Virus record (IMG/VR): IMGVR_UViG_3300028399_000012
Location: 1-42,072 of that record
Strand: one strand, 5' to 3'
Origin: a virus
Length of the DNA: 42,072 nt
In this document: positions 8,990 through 17,134 of the stretch, piece by piece
How the letters are laid out: each line of letters opens with the position of its first letter
How positions within the stretch are numbered: position 1 is the first letter of the stretch
The notes under the pieces: generated by a model
Databases searched by the model: none
The model's input: the letters and a program-made list of their open reading frames with translations, nothing else
What the model was told of the DNA's origin: nothing
Made by a program: the position numbers and the translations under genes

Positions 8990-10492
8990 TTAATTGACAG
9001 CACTTCTCTTTAAACCACGCCGTCTATGCGGCCATTTTATTAGATTTCCGTACTGTGCTATAATGTTATCGATGTCAGCATATTCACCGTTTGTTCCCAG
9101 GGCATAAACGGTGAAGTCCATATATTCTATATTGGCAGCATTGGAGCCATCTGCCCGGAATCCAAACAGCGTTGATGTATTATTCAATGTTGTTGTGTAG
9201 TTCAACGATTTGGAATCCCCGCCGGAAGCTACAGGAACCACCACATTGACGCTGATCGTATCATTAAATGCCTGCGCTGAAATCAGCGAAGTTCCCTGTA
9301 CCTGTTCTGTTATATCTGCTGAAGCGACTTGATTAAAGGTTCCGTTAAGTCCCCCTGTATATTCCCATATACGGACGTATTGCAAAGTTCCTGTATCATG
9401 GTATCCAACCATAACAAACGAACTATCCTGCGTATTGAAACGAAGAACGAGAAAGGCACTTTCCGGAGTTGTATCACGGTTGATTGCCACCTCAATCAGA
9501 ACGTTCTTTTTGCCGGCATCGGTATAAGCAATTGTGCCAATGGCACCGCTTCCGACAGTAGCAGCTCTGATACGTCTTTGATTGTCGCCGCTCAACTCCC
9601 ATGAACCGTTTACAACATTCCATCCGTTTCCTATTTCTGGTGTTACACTTGTAAAATTTGTACCGGCAGCACCTTTACCGCTGGTATAATGAATGGGATA
9701 AAGATGAGTTAATTTATTGGACTTGCCCACAAGAATCTCATCAATGCGAACATGACCGCACTGGGAGCAGGAATTACCTGTAGAATTCAAAAGGAGAGTT
9801 AAATTGGAGAACTTTCTTTTCGATGACCCAAAAACAAACCAGTTATTGGATATTCTCTTCTTTCTCAAGAAAAACAATGCTCCGCTTGGGTACTTTGCGG
9901 AATCTTTTCCCGCATAATACGGCGCCCAGTGCTCTCCTGATGTAGTGTCTTTATGTCCGTAGGCAATAAAAATTTCAGTTGTATCATTTATTATAGGGCT
10001 GTCCAGAACGGGAAAATTTAAAAATCTCGAGGACCAATTGGAAAACTGCGGATCGTCAACAATAAAGATTGTCTTATTAATATCCCCTCCTTGAAATCCA
10101 AAACCAAGAGCTCTTAAGGAGCTATACAATCCTGTATCGGAAGCATCTGACAACCCGAAAATAATCTGCGGATTTGACGACTCACCAACTGTATTATTGG
10201 TTTGCACATTAACGAGCTTTGCATACATAAACAGCCCTGGTTGCCATGCGATGCTTTCCCTTGCTTTGAAATAGAGTTCACCGCTTGTTGTCGTGGCGGC
10301 TACAATATTATTAAACCACCCGGATTGTGTATACATCTGACCATCGAGAATCGTCACATCTAACGTATCCGATCCCTCGATCCAGAGGTTCGTCATGGGA
10401 TTGGCGTCGGTGGTGAATTTAAAATTCTCAATCTGTGCATGACCACCAACAGACCAGACCATAACGAGTATTGTAAGAATTGCGTATCTCAT
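8990..10492 (-). CDS. Exported lectin-like (LamG-type) protein
   Basis: The start is taken at the ATG at 10492, which overlaps the upstream stop as TGATG. The 500-residue protein has a signal peptide (MRYAILTILVMVWSVGGHA, Q at +1). Two beta-sandwich-like regions can be seen: an N-terminal one (about 20-260, containing GQMYTQSGWFNN and NLTLLLNSTGNSCSQCGHVRIDEILVG) and a C-terminal one (about 275-480, with NGWNVVNGSWEL and YMDFTVYALG). Both resemble jelly-roll lectin modules. The tail is basic (WPHRRRGLKRS). It is part of the run of exported proteins 11553-6296, and a surface or glycan-binding role is inferred. Confidence 0.65.
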   Translation of the reverse strand: MRYAILTILVMVWSVGGHAQIENFKFTTDANPMTNLWIEGSDTLDVTILDGQMYTQSGWFNNIVAATTTSGELYFKARESIAWQPGLFMYAKLVNVQTNNTVGESSNPQIIFGLSDASDTGLYSSLRALGFGFQGGDINKTIFIVDDPQFSNWSSRFLNFPVLDSPIINDTTEIFIAYGHKDTTSGEHWAPYYAGKDSAKYPSGALFFLRKKRISNNWFVFGSSKRKFSNLTLLLNSTGNSCSQCGHVRIDEILVGKSNKLTHLYPIHYTSGKGAAGTNFTSVTPEIGNGWNVVNGSWELSGDNQRRIRAATVGSGAIGTIAYTDAGKKNVLIEVAINRDTTPESAFLVLRFNTQDSSFVMVGYHDTGTLQYVRIWEYTGGLNGTFNQVASADITEQVQGTSLISAQAFNDTISVNVVVPVASGGDSKSLNYTTTLNNTSTLFGFRADGSNAANIEYMDFTVYALGTNGEYADIDNIIAQYGNLIKWPHRRRGLKRSAVN

Positions 10493-11553
10493 CACTTAAA
10501 ATAAAAAACAGCTCCGTGAAATATAACGTCACCAGATTCATTATTGGGAATAGAGGTATCTCTTAACAGTCGCCAGATAACCTCATCGCCAGCCGATAAA
10601 TTAGAAAAAGTTCCCGATATTTTCAGTCTCGTTGATGTATTTGCCGAAGTTCCTAAATCCACTGTATCAGCGAGTGTATTGGATAATCCGCCGCCTGTAG
10701 ATTCTCCAAACGTTCTTGCGTAATAGCTCATTTGAAAAGACACGCTGTCACCTGCCGTGCTCGTCGTAGAAACAATTACTTCTACCGAATCCATAGAAGT
10801 AAACCAATTCGGCAGCCTCATCTTTAGAAAGAGCTGTTCATTTGTTGTTCCGTCGAAAAGATAAACTTCCTCTCTCAAATCAATCGTGTCAAGATCAGCG
10901 CCATAAAGAGAAGGAGGAAACCACGCTACAGCATCATAATATGGAGCCTCGTTCCTCCTGACATATCCGTCCTTTCGGAATGTCACCATCTCCACATTAC
11001 CTGTAGCATCTTTTAGCTTCAATTGATCGTTATCGTCGTTATCGATATACAGCCCATAAACCTGAACCGGCGTTGTACCGCTCATTACCGCCAGTAGAAT
11101 CATTGGGTCTTGTGTTGTGCTGTTTCTCTGAAAATAAACCGACCCACCTTGAAAACGGAACAATTTGCTATATAAATAAAACTGTGTCCCACGAAAATCC
11201 AGAACCTCAATGACAGAATCAGCATTGGAGCCGTCAAATGTAAATGTCGAGTCCGTTGAATAACCAGGAGGCAAAACCAGAACCCAATTAGAATCCCTTG
11301 CCGCTTTTAAAGCGTTACTCAGTGAGCCGCCGTAGTCATAAGGCGTCACTCCTCTTGCAAGAATAGCCTGCGACAGAGCCAGATGCTGACCACCGATTCT
11401 CGTAATAAAGAAACTGGAGTCCATCTTTGTGCCGTGCTTCGCCGAAGCAACAGTACTCGAGTCCTTGCCGATAAACCTTCCCAGATGCCCCTGGCCGTAG
11501 CCAAATTCGCCAAAAATAAATAAAAGTAACAGAGTACAATAAACAAACTTCAT
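10492..11553 (-). CDS. Exported structural-like protein of unknown function
   Basis: The start is placed at the ATG at 11553, which overlaps the upstream stop as ATGA; a longer frame from 11586 would need a TTG and adds residues before a clean signal peptide. The 353-residue product begins MKFVYCTLLLLFIFGEFGYG followed by Q. Its middle (residues about 90-210) has a beta-solenoid or knob-like pattern with repeated short strands, and the C-terminus has a beta-sandwich pattern (NTSTRLKISGTFSNLSAGDEVIWRL in two strands). It was not assigned to a family. It is coupled at both ends to neighbours in the exported cluster. Confidence 0.65.
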   Translation of the reverse strand: MKFVYCTLLLLFIFGEFGYGQGHLGRFIGKDSSTVASAKHGTKMDSSFFITRIGGQHLALSQAILARGVTPYDYGGSLSNALKAARDSNWVLVLPPGYSTDSTFTFDGSNADSVIEVLDFRGTQFYLYSKLFRFQGGSVYFQRNSTTQDPMILLAVMSGTTPVQVYGLYIDNDDNDQLKLKDATGNVEMVTFRKDGYVRRNEAPYYDAVAWFPPSLYGADLDTIDLREEVYLFDGTTNEQLFLKMRLPNWFTSMDSVEVIVSTTSTAGDSVSFQMSYYARTFGESTGGGLSNTLADTVDLGTSANTSTRLKISGTFSNLSAGDEVIWRLLRDTSIPNNESGDVIFHGAVFYFK

Positions 11554-11831
11554 TGGGTTTTCTGATATGTTACGGGAGATGTCCAATCCTGTGCCTGAAC
11601 ATAAACGTACTTATCAATGACTCTTCCGACATAAGCCTCCGGACCACCGACAACAGCATCCGTATCCCCGACAGAAATCATACCGCCTGTAGACAGATCA
11701 ACCTGTGCATATTGCCTCTGATATACAAGAGTTTCATAAATGGTACCGCTGTTAAGCGTAGTCTGGCCTGCCTTTACCCTGCCGGCAACAGCTTCACCGG
11801 CTCTGATGCTGCCTGCTTTAATTTTAGCCAT
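11550..11831 (-). CDS. Small beta-repeat protein of the head-tail region
   Basis: The start at 11831 (MAKIKAGS) overlaps the upstream stop as TAATG; longer versions lack support. The 93 residues begin with a repeating Ala-Gly pattern (IKAGSIRAGEAVAGRVKAGQ) that looks like hexapeptide-type beta turns, followed by YETLVYQRQYAQVDLSTGG. There is no signal peptide. The function is unknown; it may be a small fibre or connector subunit. It ends with ATGA, coupled to the exported gene downstream. Confidence 0.6.
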   Translation of the reverse strand: MAKIKAGSIRAGEAVAGRVKAGQTTLNSGTIYETLVYQRQYAQVDLSTGGMISVGDTDAVVGGPEAYVGRVIDKYVYVQAQDWTSPVTYQKTQ

Positions 11832-12121
11832 TACTGCCTCACGGTTAAGTTCCTTACAGGCGGAACAATGGATTTCCACTCAAATGCATCGCTATAGATA
11901 ATATCACTTCCGCTGTCTCCGATAAAAACCTGCACCCCAATCCGGTAAATACCACTTTTGTTCGGATATACAACTGTTATTTTGTTTCCGTCTACTTTGT
12001 ATTTTGGTATAAGAATTCTTCTGTTTCTCACATCTTCCAGAAAGACTTTAACGGTAATCCCGTTCAGATCAAAATCATAATCGAACGTTACAGTCAGCGG
12101 TTTTGCTAAAAATGTTTTCAA
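11831..12121 (-). CDS. Small beta-sandwich-like protein
   Basis: The 96-residue protein has alternating strands (VTFDYDFDLNGITVKVFLED, KITVVYPNKSGIYRIGVQVFI) and reads like a single Ig-like or jelly-roll domain. It has no signal peptide and no cysteine pattern. It is coupled by TAATG to the next gene. Position between the adaptors and the exported cluster suggests a minor virion component. No specific family is recognised. Confidence 0.55.
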   Translation of the reverse strand: MKTFLAKPLTVTFDYDFDLNGITVKVFLEDVRNRRILIPKYKVDGNKITVVYPNKSGIYRIGVQVFIGDSGSDIIYSDAFEWKSIVPPVRNLTVRQ

Positions 12122-12164
12122 GATTCACCACATATGTTTACACCAGCGCCTTGATAACGGTAGA

Positions 12165-12485
12165 CTATGCAGTCTGGAACAGTTTTATCTCTTGAGGAGG
12201 GGCTAAAAAATTTCCCCAGATAAAGCTCTCACTTTTTACCCGTTCTGAAAAGATATTATTTTGCTTATCATAAGCCTCCACCTCAAAATGAAACTGTCCC
12301 GGCTTTTCAAACGGAGCCGCACAGGAAAAAGCTCCTCCTATAATCTGATCTCTTATTTGATTGGCAATTTGCACCGTTTCCGATGTTGTCTCATCAACAC
12401 GGTACACATTGAAAACAATGGCGTCATCATCAGAAGCTGGATGAGACCATGATATGAGTATGGCCTTTTCCTCAAAGCGTCTCAT
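12165..12485 (-). CDS. Single fibronectin III-like domain protein
   Basis: The 106 residues match an FN3-type domain: an ILISWSHPASDDDAIVFNVYR start (Trp and Tyr core), a middle strand pair, and GQFHFEVEAYDKQNNIFSE near the end, where FN3 domains usually have a Tyr-corner. Such domains decorate phage virions and bind cell surfaces weakly. The start overlaps the adaptor-like gene upstream as ATGA. No signal peptide is present. Confidence 0.6.
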   Translation of the reverse strand: MRRFEEKAILISWSHPASDDDAIVFNVYRVDETTSETVQIANQIRDQIIGGAFSCAAPFEKPGQFHFEVEAYDKQNNIFSERVKSESFIWGNFLAPPQEIKLFQTA

Positions 12486-13360
12486 TTCTCTACTTTCGTG
12501 GTTCCTACGCTTCCCTGATTGATAACAGCAATCCGTTCATCACGCAGGGATTTGTAGTATTCGTAGTTATTAAAGTCTTCACTGGCAAGAAATGCCCTTG
12601 CCGTTGCTCCGAGACATAATATATCAAACAGCCAATCCGGTGCATTAAGGTTCTGACTGCTGGAAATATCCGGCAGCTTGGGAATAATTGTATAAGTCAC
12701 CGTAGCATTATCATTAGGCCGGTATTCCAGCCTTCCGTAAAGACCGCTGGAATCTACAGTAGAATCACCAGAAAAAATTGCAACATAGTTCTGACCTGAA
12801 ACGGCCGGAATCCAGGGATCACTGGTAAAACGGTTTTTTTCATCCGGATTCAAAAGAGCAGCCACACGCCCGCCGATTTCCACGCTGATAATCTTTAAGG
12901 CGTCAACAGGAAGACTGGCGACACCCGACGTTCCAGGTGTTGATGTCTTTTTAACGATTTGAGCCAGCGCATCTCCGGAAAGATATGTCGGTACTGTCGC
13001 CAGTTCAGCATTGATCCAGTCTATGATAGCCGTATCCGTAAAGATGCCTTTATCAAAGACCTCATACGAAACACCGTTACCAACCTGAACCCCTGCTGTT
13101 TCGGCCAGTGTAAATGTTCCTGAAGAGCTGACAAAATCCGTAACCAGAATTTCCTTCTGCCGGGCTCCTGTTCCAGACAGCAAACGGAAATAACAGCCGT
13201 TAAAATAGTCGTCCACAAAACTCGAAGCCGAGCTGTCGACTACCGTTGTTCCGGACGAATTGCCCGCCGAAGTTGTTGTAGATTTTCTGTAACGGATTTT
13301 GTTGTGCTCAAACAAATTCTGCCTTACCGCTACAAGAAAATCAGATAATGTCTTCGCCAT
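12482..13360 (-). CDS. Head-tail adaptor-like protein with beta domain
   Basis: The 292-residue protein starts with a helix (LSDFLVAVRQNLFE), followed by a Ser/Thr-rich beta module (residues about 25-105: SGTTVVDSS, DDYFNGCYFRLLSGTGARQKEILV, GNGVSYEVF) often found in phage structural proteins, and a helical C-terminus (DWLFDILCLGATARAFLA). It follows the SU10-type adaptor gene with a TGATG overlap. A second adaptor or tail-connector role is likely from position and layout. Confidence 0.6.
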   Translation of the reverse strand: MAKTLSDFLVAVRQNLFEHNKIRYRKSTTTSAGNSSGTTVVDSSASSFVDDYFNGCYFRLLSGTGARQKEILVTDFVSSSGTFTLAETAGVQVGNGVSYEVFDKGIFTDTAIIDWINAELATVPTYLSGDALAQIVKKTSTPGTSGVASLPVDALKIISVEIGGRVAALLNPDEKNRFTSDPWIPAVSGQNYVAIFSGDSTVDSSGLYGRLEYRPNDNATVTYTIIPKLPDISSSQNLNAPDWLFDILCLGATARAFLASEDFNNYEYYKSLRDERIAVINQGSVGTTKVEK

Positions 13361-14028
13361 CAGTTGGGACTACTAAAATATCCGCTGTACCGTATGGGTG
13401 TAAACCGACTCATACGCCTGTTGGCTAAAGGCTTATAACGGCGCAGATCAATCTCATAAAGCTGCTTATACAGAGAAGGATCAACACCCGGAAGATGAAC
13501 TGCCGTTATTTCCATTAGCTTCATCGAAATCAAGTCATGATAAAAATCCTTAAAATCCGGTATATCCCCGTCGTCCGTCATATCACTGGGAACAGGAATA
13601 TAAAACACATCAAACCGCAATTCCGAACTCGGCACCGGATCAAAATAAATGATATTATCATCACTCACAGTATACCGCTCTGGCCTTCCCGTAGGCTGTA
13701 GAGTGCTGAACCGGCTTTCTATTTTAACAAGATGAGAATACGGGAAAGGCTCAAGCCGGTACCCCTGAAAGTTTTTGGTAACGTCTCTGCTGATCCACAC
13801 TTCTTTTAACAGAAGCAGATCAGAAGGGAGCGTATAACTTCTCTGATTGGCGACGGTGTTGGAATAATGGTTCTCGGTAACGTCTTCAAGATCAATACGG
13901 ACCAGTCTCTGGGCTCTGTTGCAGAGCTCATTAAGAAGGTCTTCTGGCATCAGTCGGTAACCTTCATTGGTCCATAACTGGAATTTATTCCGAACAATAC
14001 CTTTAAGATGTTTACGTGTGAGAGCCAT
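13360..14028 (-). CDS. SU10-type head-tail adaptor protein
   Basis: The 222 residues follow the pattern of podoviral adaptor (gp6-like/SU10 adaptor) proteins: an N-terminal helix with LLNELCNRAQRLVRID, the segment VANQRSYTLPSDLLLLKEVWI, then GRPERYTVSDDNIIYFDPVPSSE and FDVFYIPVPSDM, and a helical end (DFYHDLISMKLMEITAVHL). These rings sit under the portal and join it to the tail. The gene lies downstream of capsid genes and overlaps both neighbours by a base (TAATG and TGATG). This is one of the better-supported virion assignments here. Confidence 0.75.
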   Translation of the reverse strand: MALTRKHLKGIVRNKFQLWTNEGYRLMPEDLLNELCNRAQRLVRIDLEDVTENHYSNTVANQRSYTLPSDLLLLKEVWISRDVTKNFQGYRLEPFPYSHLVKIESRFSTLQPTGRPERYTVSDDNIIYFDPVPSSELRFDVFYIPVPSDMTDDGDIPDFKDFYHDLISMKLMEITAVHLPGVDPSLYKQLYEIDLRRYKPLANRRMSRFTPIRYSGYFSSPN

Positions 14029-14435
14029 TATTTCCGGCCGGATTCATCAATAGATTTTTCTTTTTTCCCGGTAATCTCCTCAACCGTCACCTTATTCAGA
14101 TAGAAATCGCCGTCGACTTCACCAAAAATTTCCATCAGGATAGTTTTGAGTGTTCCTACAAAGCCTTCACCTTCCGGGTCAAAATTTCTGGACGCCCACA
14201 CAGGCGGCTCATAATCCAGGTGAATAGAGACACGGAACTTCCGAAAGTCTCTTTCATCGGCAATAAGAAACTCCGTCCCGTAACGGGGATGAGCCTTCAG
14301 TGCCTTAACGACACGCTCATCGTCGGTTTCAAACGTCGGTGAAAAAGACGCCGTATAAGCGGTATCGTCGTCCAGCTTAACAATAACTTGTCTTTTACCG
14401 CCGTGAACATTAACAAAAGTAGTCTTTTTAGCCAT
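14028..14435 (-). CDS. Small head protein with FETDD motif (paralogue 1)
   Basis: The start is taken at 14435 (MAKKTTF), 8 nt inside the upstream gene, instead of a longer frame. The 135 residues contain an N-terminal beta part and the segment PTFETDDERVVKALKAHPRY, which is shared with the N-terminal region of the next gene upstream (PTFETDDPVLINALKNHPLH). This suggests duplication of a small head or neck domain. The rest has no recognisable motif. The function is unknown; location points to the capsid vertex or neck. Confidence 0.6.
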   Translation of the reverse strand: MAKKTTFVNVHGGKRQVIVKLDDDTAYTASFSPTFETDDERVVKALKAHPRYGTEFLIADERDFRKFRVSIHLDYEPPVWASRNFDPEGEGFVGTLKTILMEIFGEVDGDFYLNKVTVEEITGKKEKSIDESGRK

Positions 14436-15102
14436 CGGTATTCTCCTCTTTAAGAGATAACCCCACAATATAGGTGCTGTTATCCTTGTTCTTACGGAGT
14501 TCTAAATAAGGAAACCTCTTCAGAATCCGAGATATCATCAAAACGGTAAACGGTTTATACCCTTTAGCATAGCTCCAGTTTTTGTAGACTTTATAGAACT
14601 CTTTAAGAGTAACAGTATCCGCTTTTGACACAGAACACATCTCATTAATAAACTCCGACATGGTATCGCTACCTTTTATCGGCTTTTGGCTTTTTTTTTC
14701 CTGTTCCTCGGAAACGGCTTTGTTCTGCTGTTCCAGTTTAGCCACCTGTGCTTTCAATTCATTAAAGGAACCTTCCTCACCAAAGTTAAGCCCGTATTCC
14801 TTCGCCTTTTTAACGGTCTCCACATAATCCTTTGCCGCCGGGTCAACATCCTGGATTCCCACCACGTCAATATCCGATTCCTCCATAAGCGAAAATACAC
14901 GGTTATGAAGGGGGTGATTTTTCAGAGCATTAATCAGAACCGGATCATCTGTCTCAAATGTAGGGTCCATTGTGCAGAAGACAGAAACCGGTTTGTTGAT
15001 AACCGTAGCAGGATTATGCGGATTCGGCACCTGTTCGTTGCCGATAATCGCCTGAACGCTGATCTTTCTTACGTTCGCCAGAAATTTTGCTTTTTTACCC
15101 AT
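14428..15102 (-). CDS. FETDD-domain protein fused to winged-helix-like C-terminus (paralogue 2)
   Basis: The 224-residue protein has three parts. Residues about 1-75 form the domain shared with the downstream paralogue (PTFETDDPVLINALKNHP). Residues 112-145 are a charged coiled coil. The C-terminus (about 150-218) reads VTLKEFYKVYKNWSYAKGYKPF ... RILKRFPYLELRK, which resembles the winged-helix end of D5-type phage primases. Such a fusion in a capsid gene block is unusual; the wing could bind DNA at the head entry. The primase resemblance is from pattern memory and needs a profile search. Confidence 0.58.
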   Translation of the reverse strand: MGKKAKFLANVRKISVQAIIGNEQVPNPHNPATVINKPVSVFCTMDPTFETDDPVLINALKNHPLHNRVFSLMEESDIDVVGIQDVDPAAKDYVETVKKAKEYGLNFGEEGSFNELKAQVAKLEQQNKAVSEEQEKKSQKPIKGSDTMSEFINEMCSVSKADTVTLKEFYKVYKNWSYAKGYKPFTVLMISRILKRFPYLELRKNKDNSTYIVGLSLKEENTDG

Positions 15103-15140
15103 GTTGATTCCTCATTTTATTGATGGTGTTTAGATGTAAA

Positions 15141-15171
15141 GCTCCCCGGACTCTCCCCCGTGCCAGGGAGC
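15141..15171 (-). terminator. Hairpin between decoration-like gene and head-tail genes
   Basis: GCTCCC (15141-15146) pairs with GGGAGC (15166-15171). On the minus strand it is followed only by a weak T-run (TTTAC), while the plus strand side is T-rich. It may be a partial terminator that lowers transcription after the highly expressed capsid genes. Confidence 0.4.
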
Positions 15172-15187
15172 ACTTTTGTTTTTACGT

Positions 15188-15721
15188 TTAACGAGCATGG
15201 ACCACCCGATCTGGAATGGTAATATAAACTTCAAGATCACCGGTGGTCGTGCTTTTGGCGCCGTTCTCCACCACCCGTAGCCGCAGAAACGGATAGGAAC
15301 CTTTATTGGCAGAAGCCTGCTCGAAAACAGCAGCATCCGATGAAGCCCTACCGAGAGAATCAGCAGAACCCACCGTCAGCCATTCTGGAGCAGAAAAACC
15401 AGTGCCAGGTTTCACTTTCCCAGTCACCTGCCATTCCACTGTTACGCCAATGGTATCCTTCCCAGAACCGCTGGCCGGTGTAACAAACAGCGCCGAGATA
15501 TAATTATCCGGGTCGCCCCAGATGGGAATACCAGCACCGTTACTGCCTAGATGCACCACAAAAGAGTCAGCAGCCGATGTTCTGGGCAGAACAGCCTTAT
15601 ACACGACGAAGTTTTTGTACTGTGCATGCTTCTTCGCCGTTACTGTCCCCACCGCAGCTTCCGCTTCAGCAAACACAACAGCAGACAGAAGAAGCAGCAT
15701 CAGGGTTTTTACGTATTTCAT
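15188..15721 (-). CDS. Exported decoration-like protein downstream of capsid gene
   Basis: The start is set at the ATG at 15721, 8 nt after GAGGAG; a GTG three codons upstream lies against that site. The 177-residue product starts MKYVKTLMLLLLSAVVFAEA, a clear signal peptide with likely cleavage after Ala. The mature part is a beta-rich single domain (VVYKAVLPRTSAADSFVVHLGS ... GVTVEWQVTGKVKPG ... EVYITIPDRVV). Position immediately after the major capsid gene is that of decoration proteins, but an export signal contradicts cytoplasmic capsid assembly. Either it is a secreted factor or the N-terminus has another use. Confidence 0.6.
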   Translation of the reverse strand: MKYVKTLMLLLLSAVVFAEAEAAVGTVTAKKHAQYKNFVVYKAVLPRTSAADSFVVHLGSNGAGIPIWGDPDNYISALFVTPASGSGKDTIGVTVEWQVTGKVKPGTGFSAPEWLTVGSADSLGRASSDAAVFEQASANKGSYPFLRLRVVENGAKSTTTGDLEVYITIPDRVVHAR

Positions 15722-15754
15722 ATTTGACACTCCTCTATTTTTACGGTTTACGCC

Positions 15755-17026
15755 TTACGAGAAGATGAACAGACCGTGCACAGCCGGCTGGGCGGGTTCA
15801 AGAGCCGCCACTGTCCGGTAGGCATATCGTCTGACACGGATTTCATTGCGGGCCTGGGTGTTGCTCAAAAGATGCGTATCCATATTCTTACGGCCCGAAA
15901 TGAAAGGACGGTACCGCACATAGTTGTGGTCTACAGCGATCATGTAGTCTTTATAGAAGCCTTTGCCACGCAGCGACTTGTCCCAGAAAAGATTCAGCAC
16001 ACCAAACGGTGTCCTGATCTTGGTAACGTTCAAGCCAAAGACAGTGGCTTCGTTCATAACCTGAACATTGGCGCCGGCTATAAACGACCCGGAACCCATC
16101 TTCGAGAAGAACGCCAGCACACTGGAACCGCAAATAGCCAGCTTGGCGTCCGTGCCCAGCGCAAACAGTTGTTCCATGTGATCAACAAACTGGTTGTAAT
16201 CATAGGCATTATACGCCGGAGATACAACGCCTTCACCGTTCATCAGAAGAGAATCGTTGTCTTCGCAGAACGTAACGATTCCATAGGTTGTTCTCACGGT
16301 CTTGGCACCGCTGTTGATGCTCGGAAAGGTTACGGCCTTTTTGCTCAAAGCCGACAGAAGAAGGGCTCTGTTGATGCTGGCTTTGTGCTGCTTCAGGGTA
16401 TTGGCAGCCAGTCTATTCCATTCATCCGGACCAAAGATGCCTTCGGCTTCGGCCACATCGGTCATTTCCCATGCATCCTCGAAGTCTTGGCAGTAGGTTT
16501 GATTGGCCGCCAGAACAGTGTTGACAGCAGGGCTGGCCGCAGAGCCGTCACCAGCGGCAGGGCCAATAACCTGAACACGGTCATTATCCGCAATATTGTT
16601 AGGAGAAGCGCTGACCGCCTCAATATCAATCTGATTCTGGCTGTCAACATTGGTAATCAGAAACAGCGTATCTTTTGCACCGCTCTGGTGAACAACACGG
16701 CACAAAAGACCAGGCCGCAAGAATCCCACGGCATTGCCGCTTCCGTCGTCAACAGCCAAGTTGTTGATCACACCGCTGGACCATGTGCCGGCCCCGGCGG
16801 CATAGAATTGATAATTGATCCAGGGCGGATCATCCGAAAAGTGTTTCGGTTCCATAGAATCCGTCGGCTTACGGGACAGCTTCAAGAGAAACGTAAGCCA
16901 CGGAGTTTCTTGCTTTGCCAGTTCATAAACATCGGCAAAGTCGAGATTGTATTTCCTGCGATCAACCAGGAGCTGCTCAAGCCCCTTGGCGCCTGTCACA
17001 GGAGTGCCACCAGTTACGTAAGCCAT
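15755..17026 (-). CDS. Major capsid protein (HK97-fold type)
   Basis: The ATG at 17026 is chosen because GGAGG lies 8 nt upstream; the longer TTG frame would swallow that site. The 423 residues start with an N-arm (GGTPVTGAKGLEQLLVDRR) and helical region, then a central body (EWNRLAANTLKQHKASINRALLLS) and a C-terminal domain with DYMIAVDHNYVRYRPFISGRK near the end, as in P22/SU10-like capsid proteins. The gene follows scaffold and portal, the standard order. A nearly identical N-arm motif reappears at 22185 (see findings). The fold is inferred from pattern and context. Confidence 0.78.
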   Translation of the reverse strand: MAYVTGGTPVTGAKGLEQLLVDRRKYNLDFADVYELAKQETPWLTFLLKLSRKPTDSMEPKHFSDDPPWINYQFYAAGAGTWSSGVINNLAVDDGSGNAVGFLRPGLLCRVVHQSGAKDTLFLITNVDSQNQIDIEAVSASPNNIADNDRVQVIGPAAGDGSAASPAVNTVLAANQTYCQDFEDAWEMTDVAEAEGIFGPDEWNRLAANTLKQHKASINRALLLSALSKKAVTFPSINSGAKTVRTTYGIVTFCEDNDSLLMNGEGVVSPAYNAYDYNQFVDHMEQLFALGTDAKLAICGSSVLAFFSKMGSGSFIAGANVQVMNEATVFGLNVTKIRTPFGVLNLFWDKSLRGKGFYKDYMIAVDHNYVRYRPFISGRKNMDTHLLSNTQARNEIRVRRYAYRTVAALEPAQPAVHGLFIFS

Positions 17027-17073
17027 TTGAACAACCTCCAACCTTGTTTGTTATCCACCTATACACAAAAACC

Positions 17074-17130
17074 GGTCTCCGTCTCATTCAAGGCTTGAAA
17101 CATGACAGGCGCCTGAACAGAACAGAGACC
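17074..17130 (-). promoter_or_regulatory. Structured leader between scaffold and capsid genes
   Basis: An outer pair GGTCTC (17074-17079) / GAGACC (17125-17130) encloses two perfect palindromes, TTCAAGGCTTGAA and CAGGCGCCTG. On the minus strand it is followed by GGTTTTTGTG. It may act as an attenuator, or stabilise the capsid mRNA leader; no promoter was recognised nearby. Confidence 0.4.
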
Positions 17131-17134
17131 ACGG

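Noticed and set aside
15776-17098. A 440-codon open frame on the plus strand opposite the capsid gene
   Set aside because: It is antisense to the well-supported capsid gene, has no motif or ribosome binding site, and is explained by codon use of the real gene.
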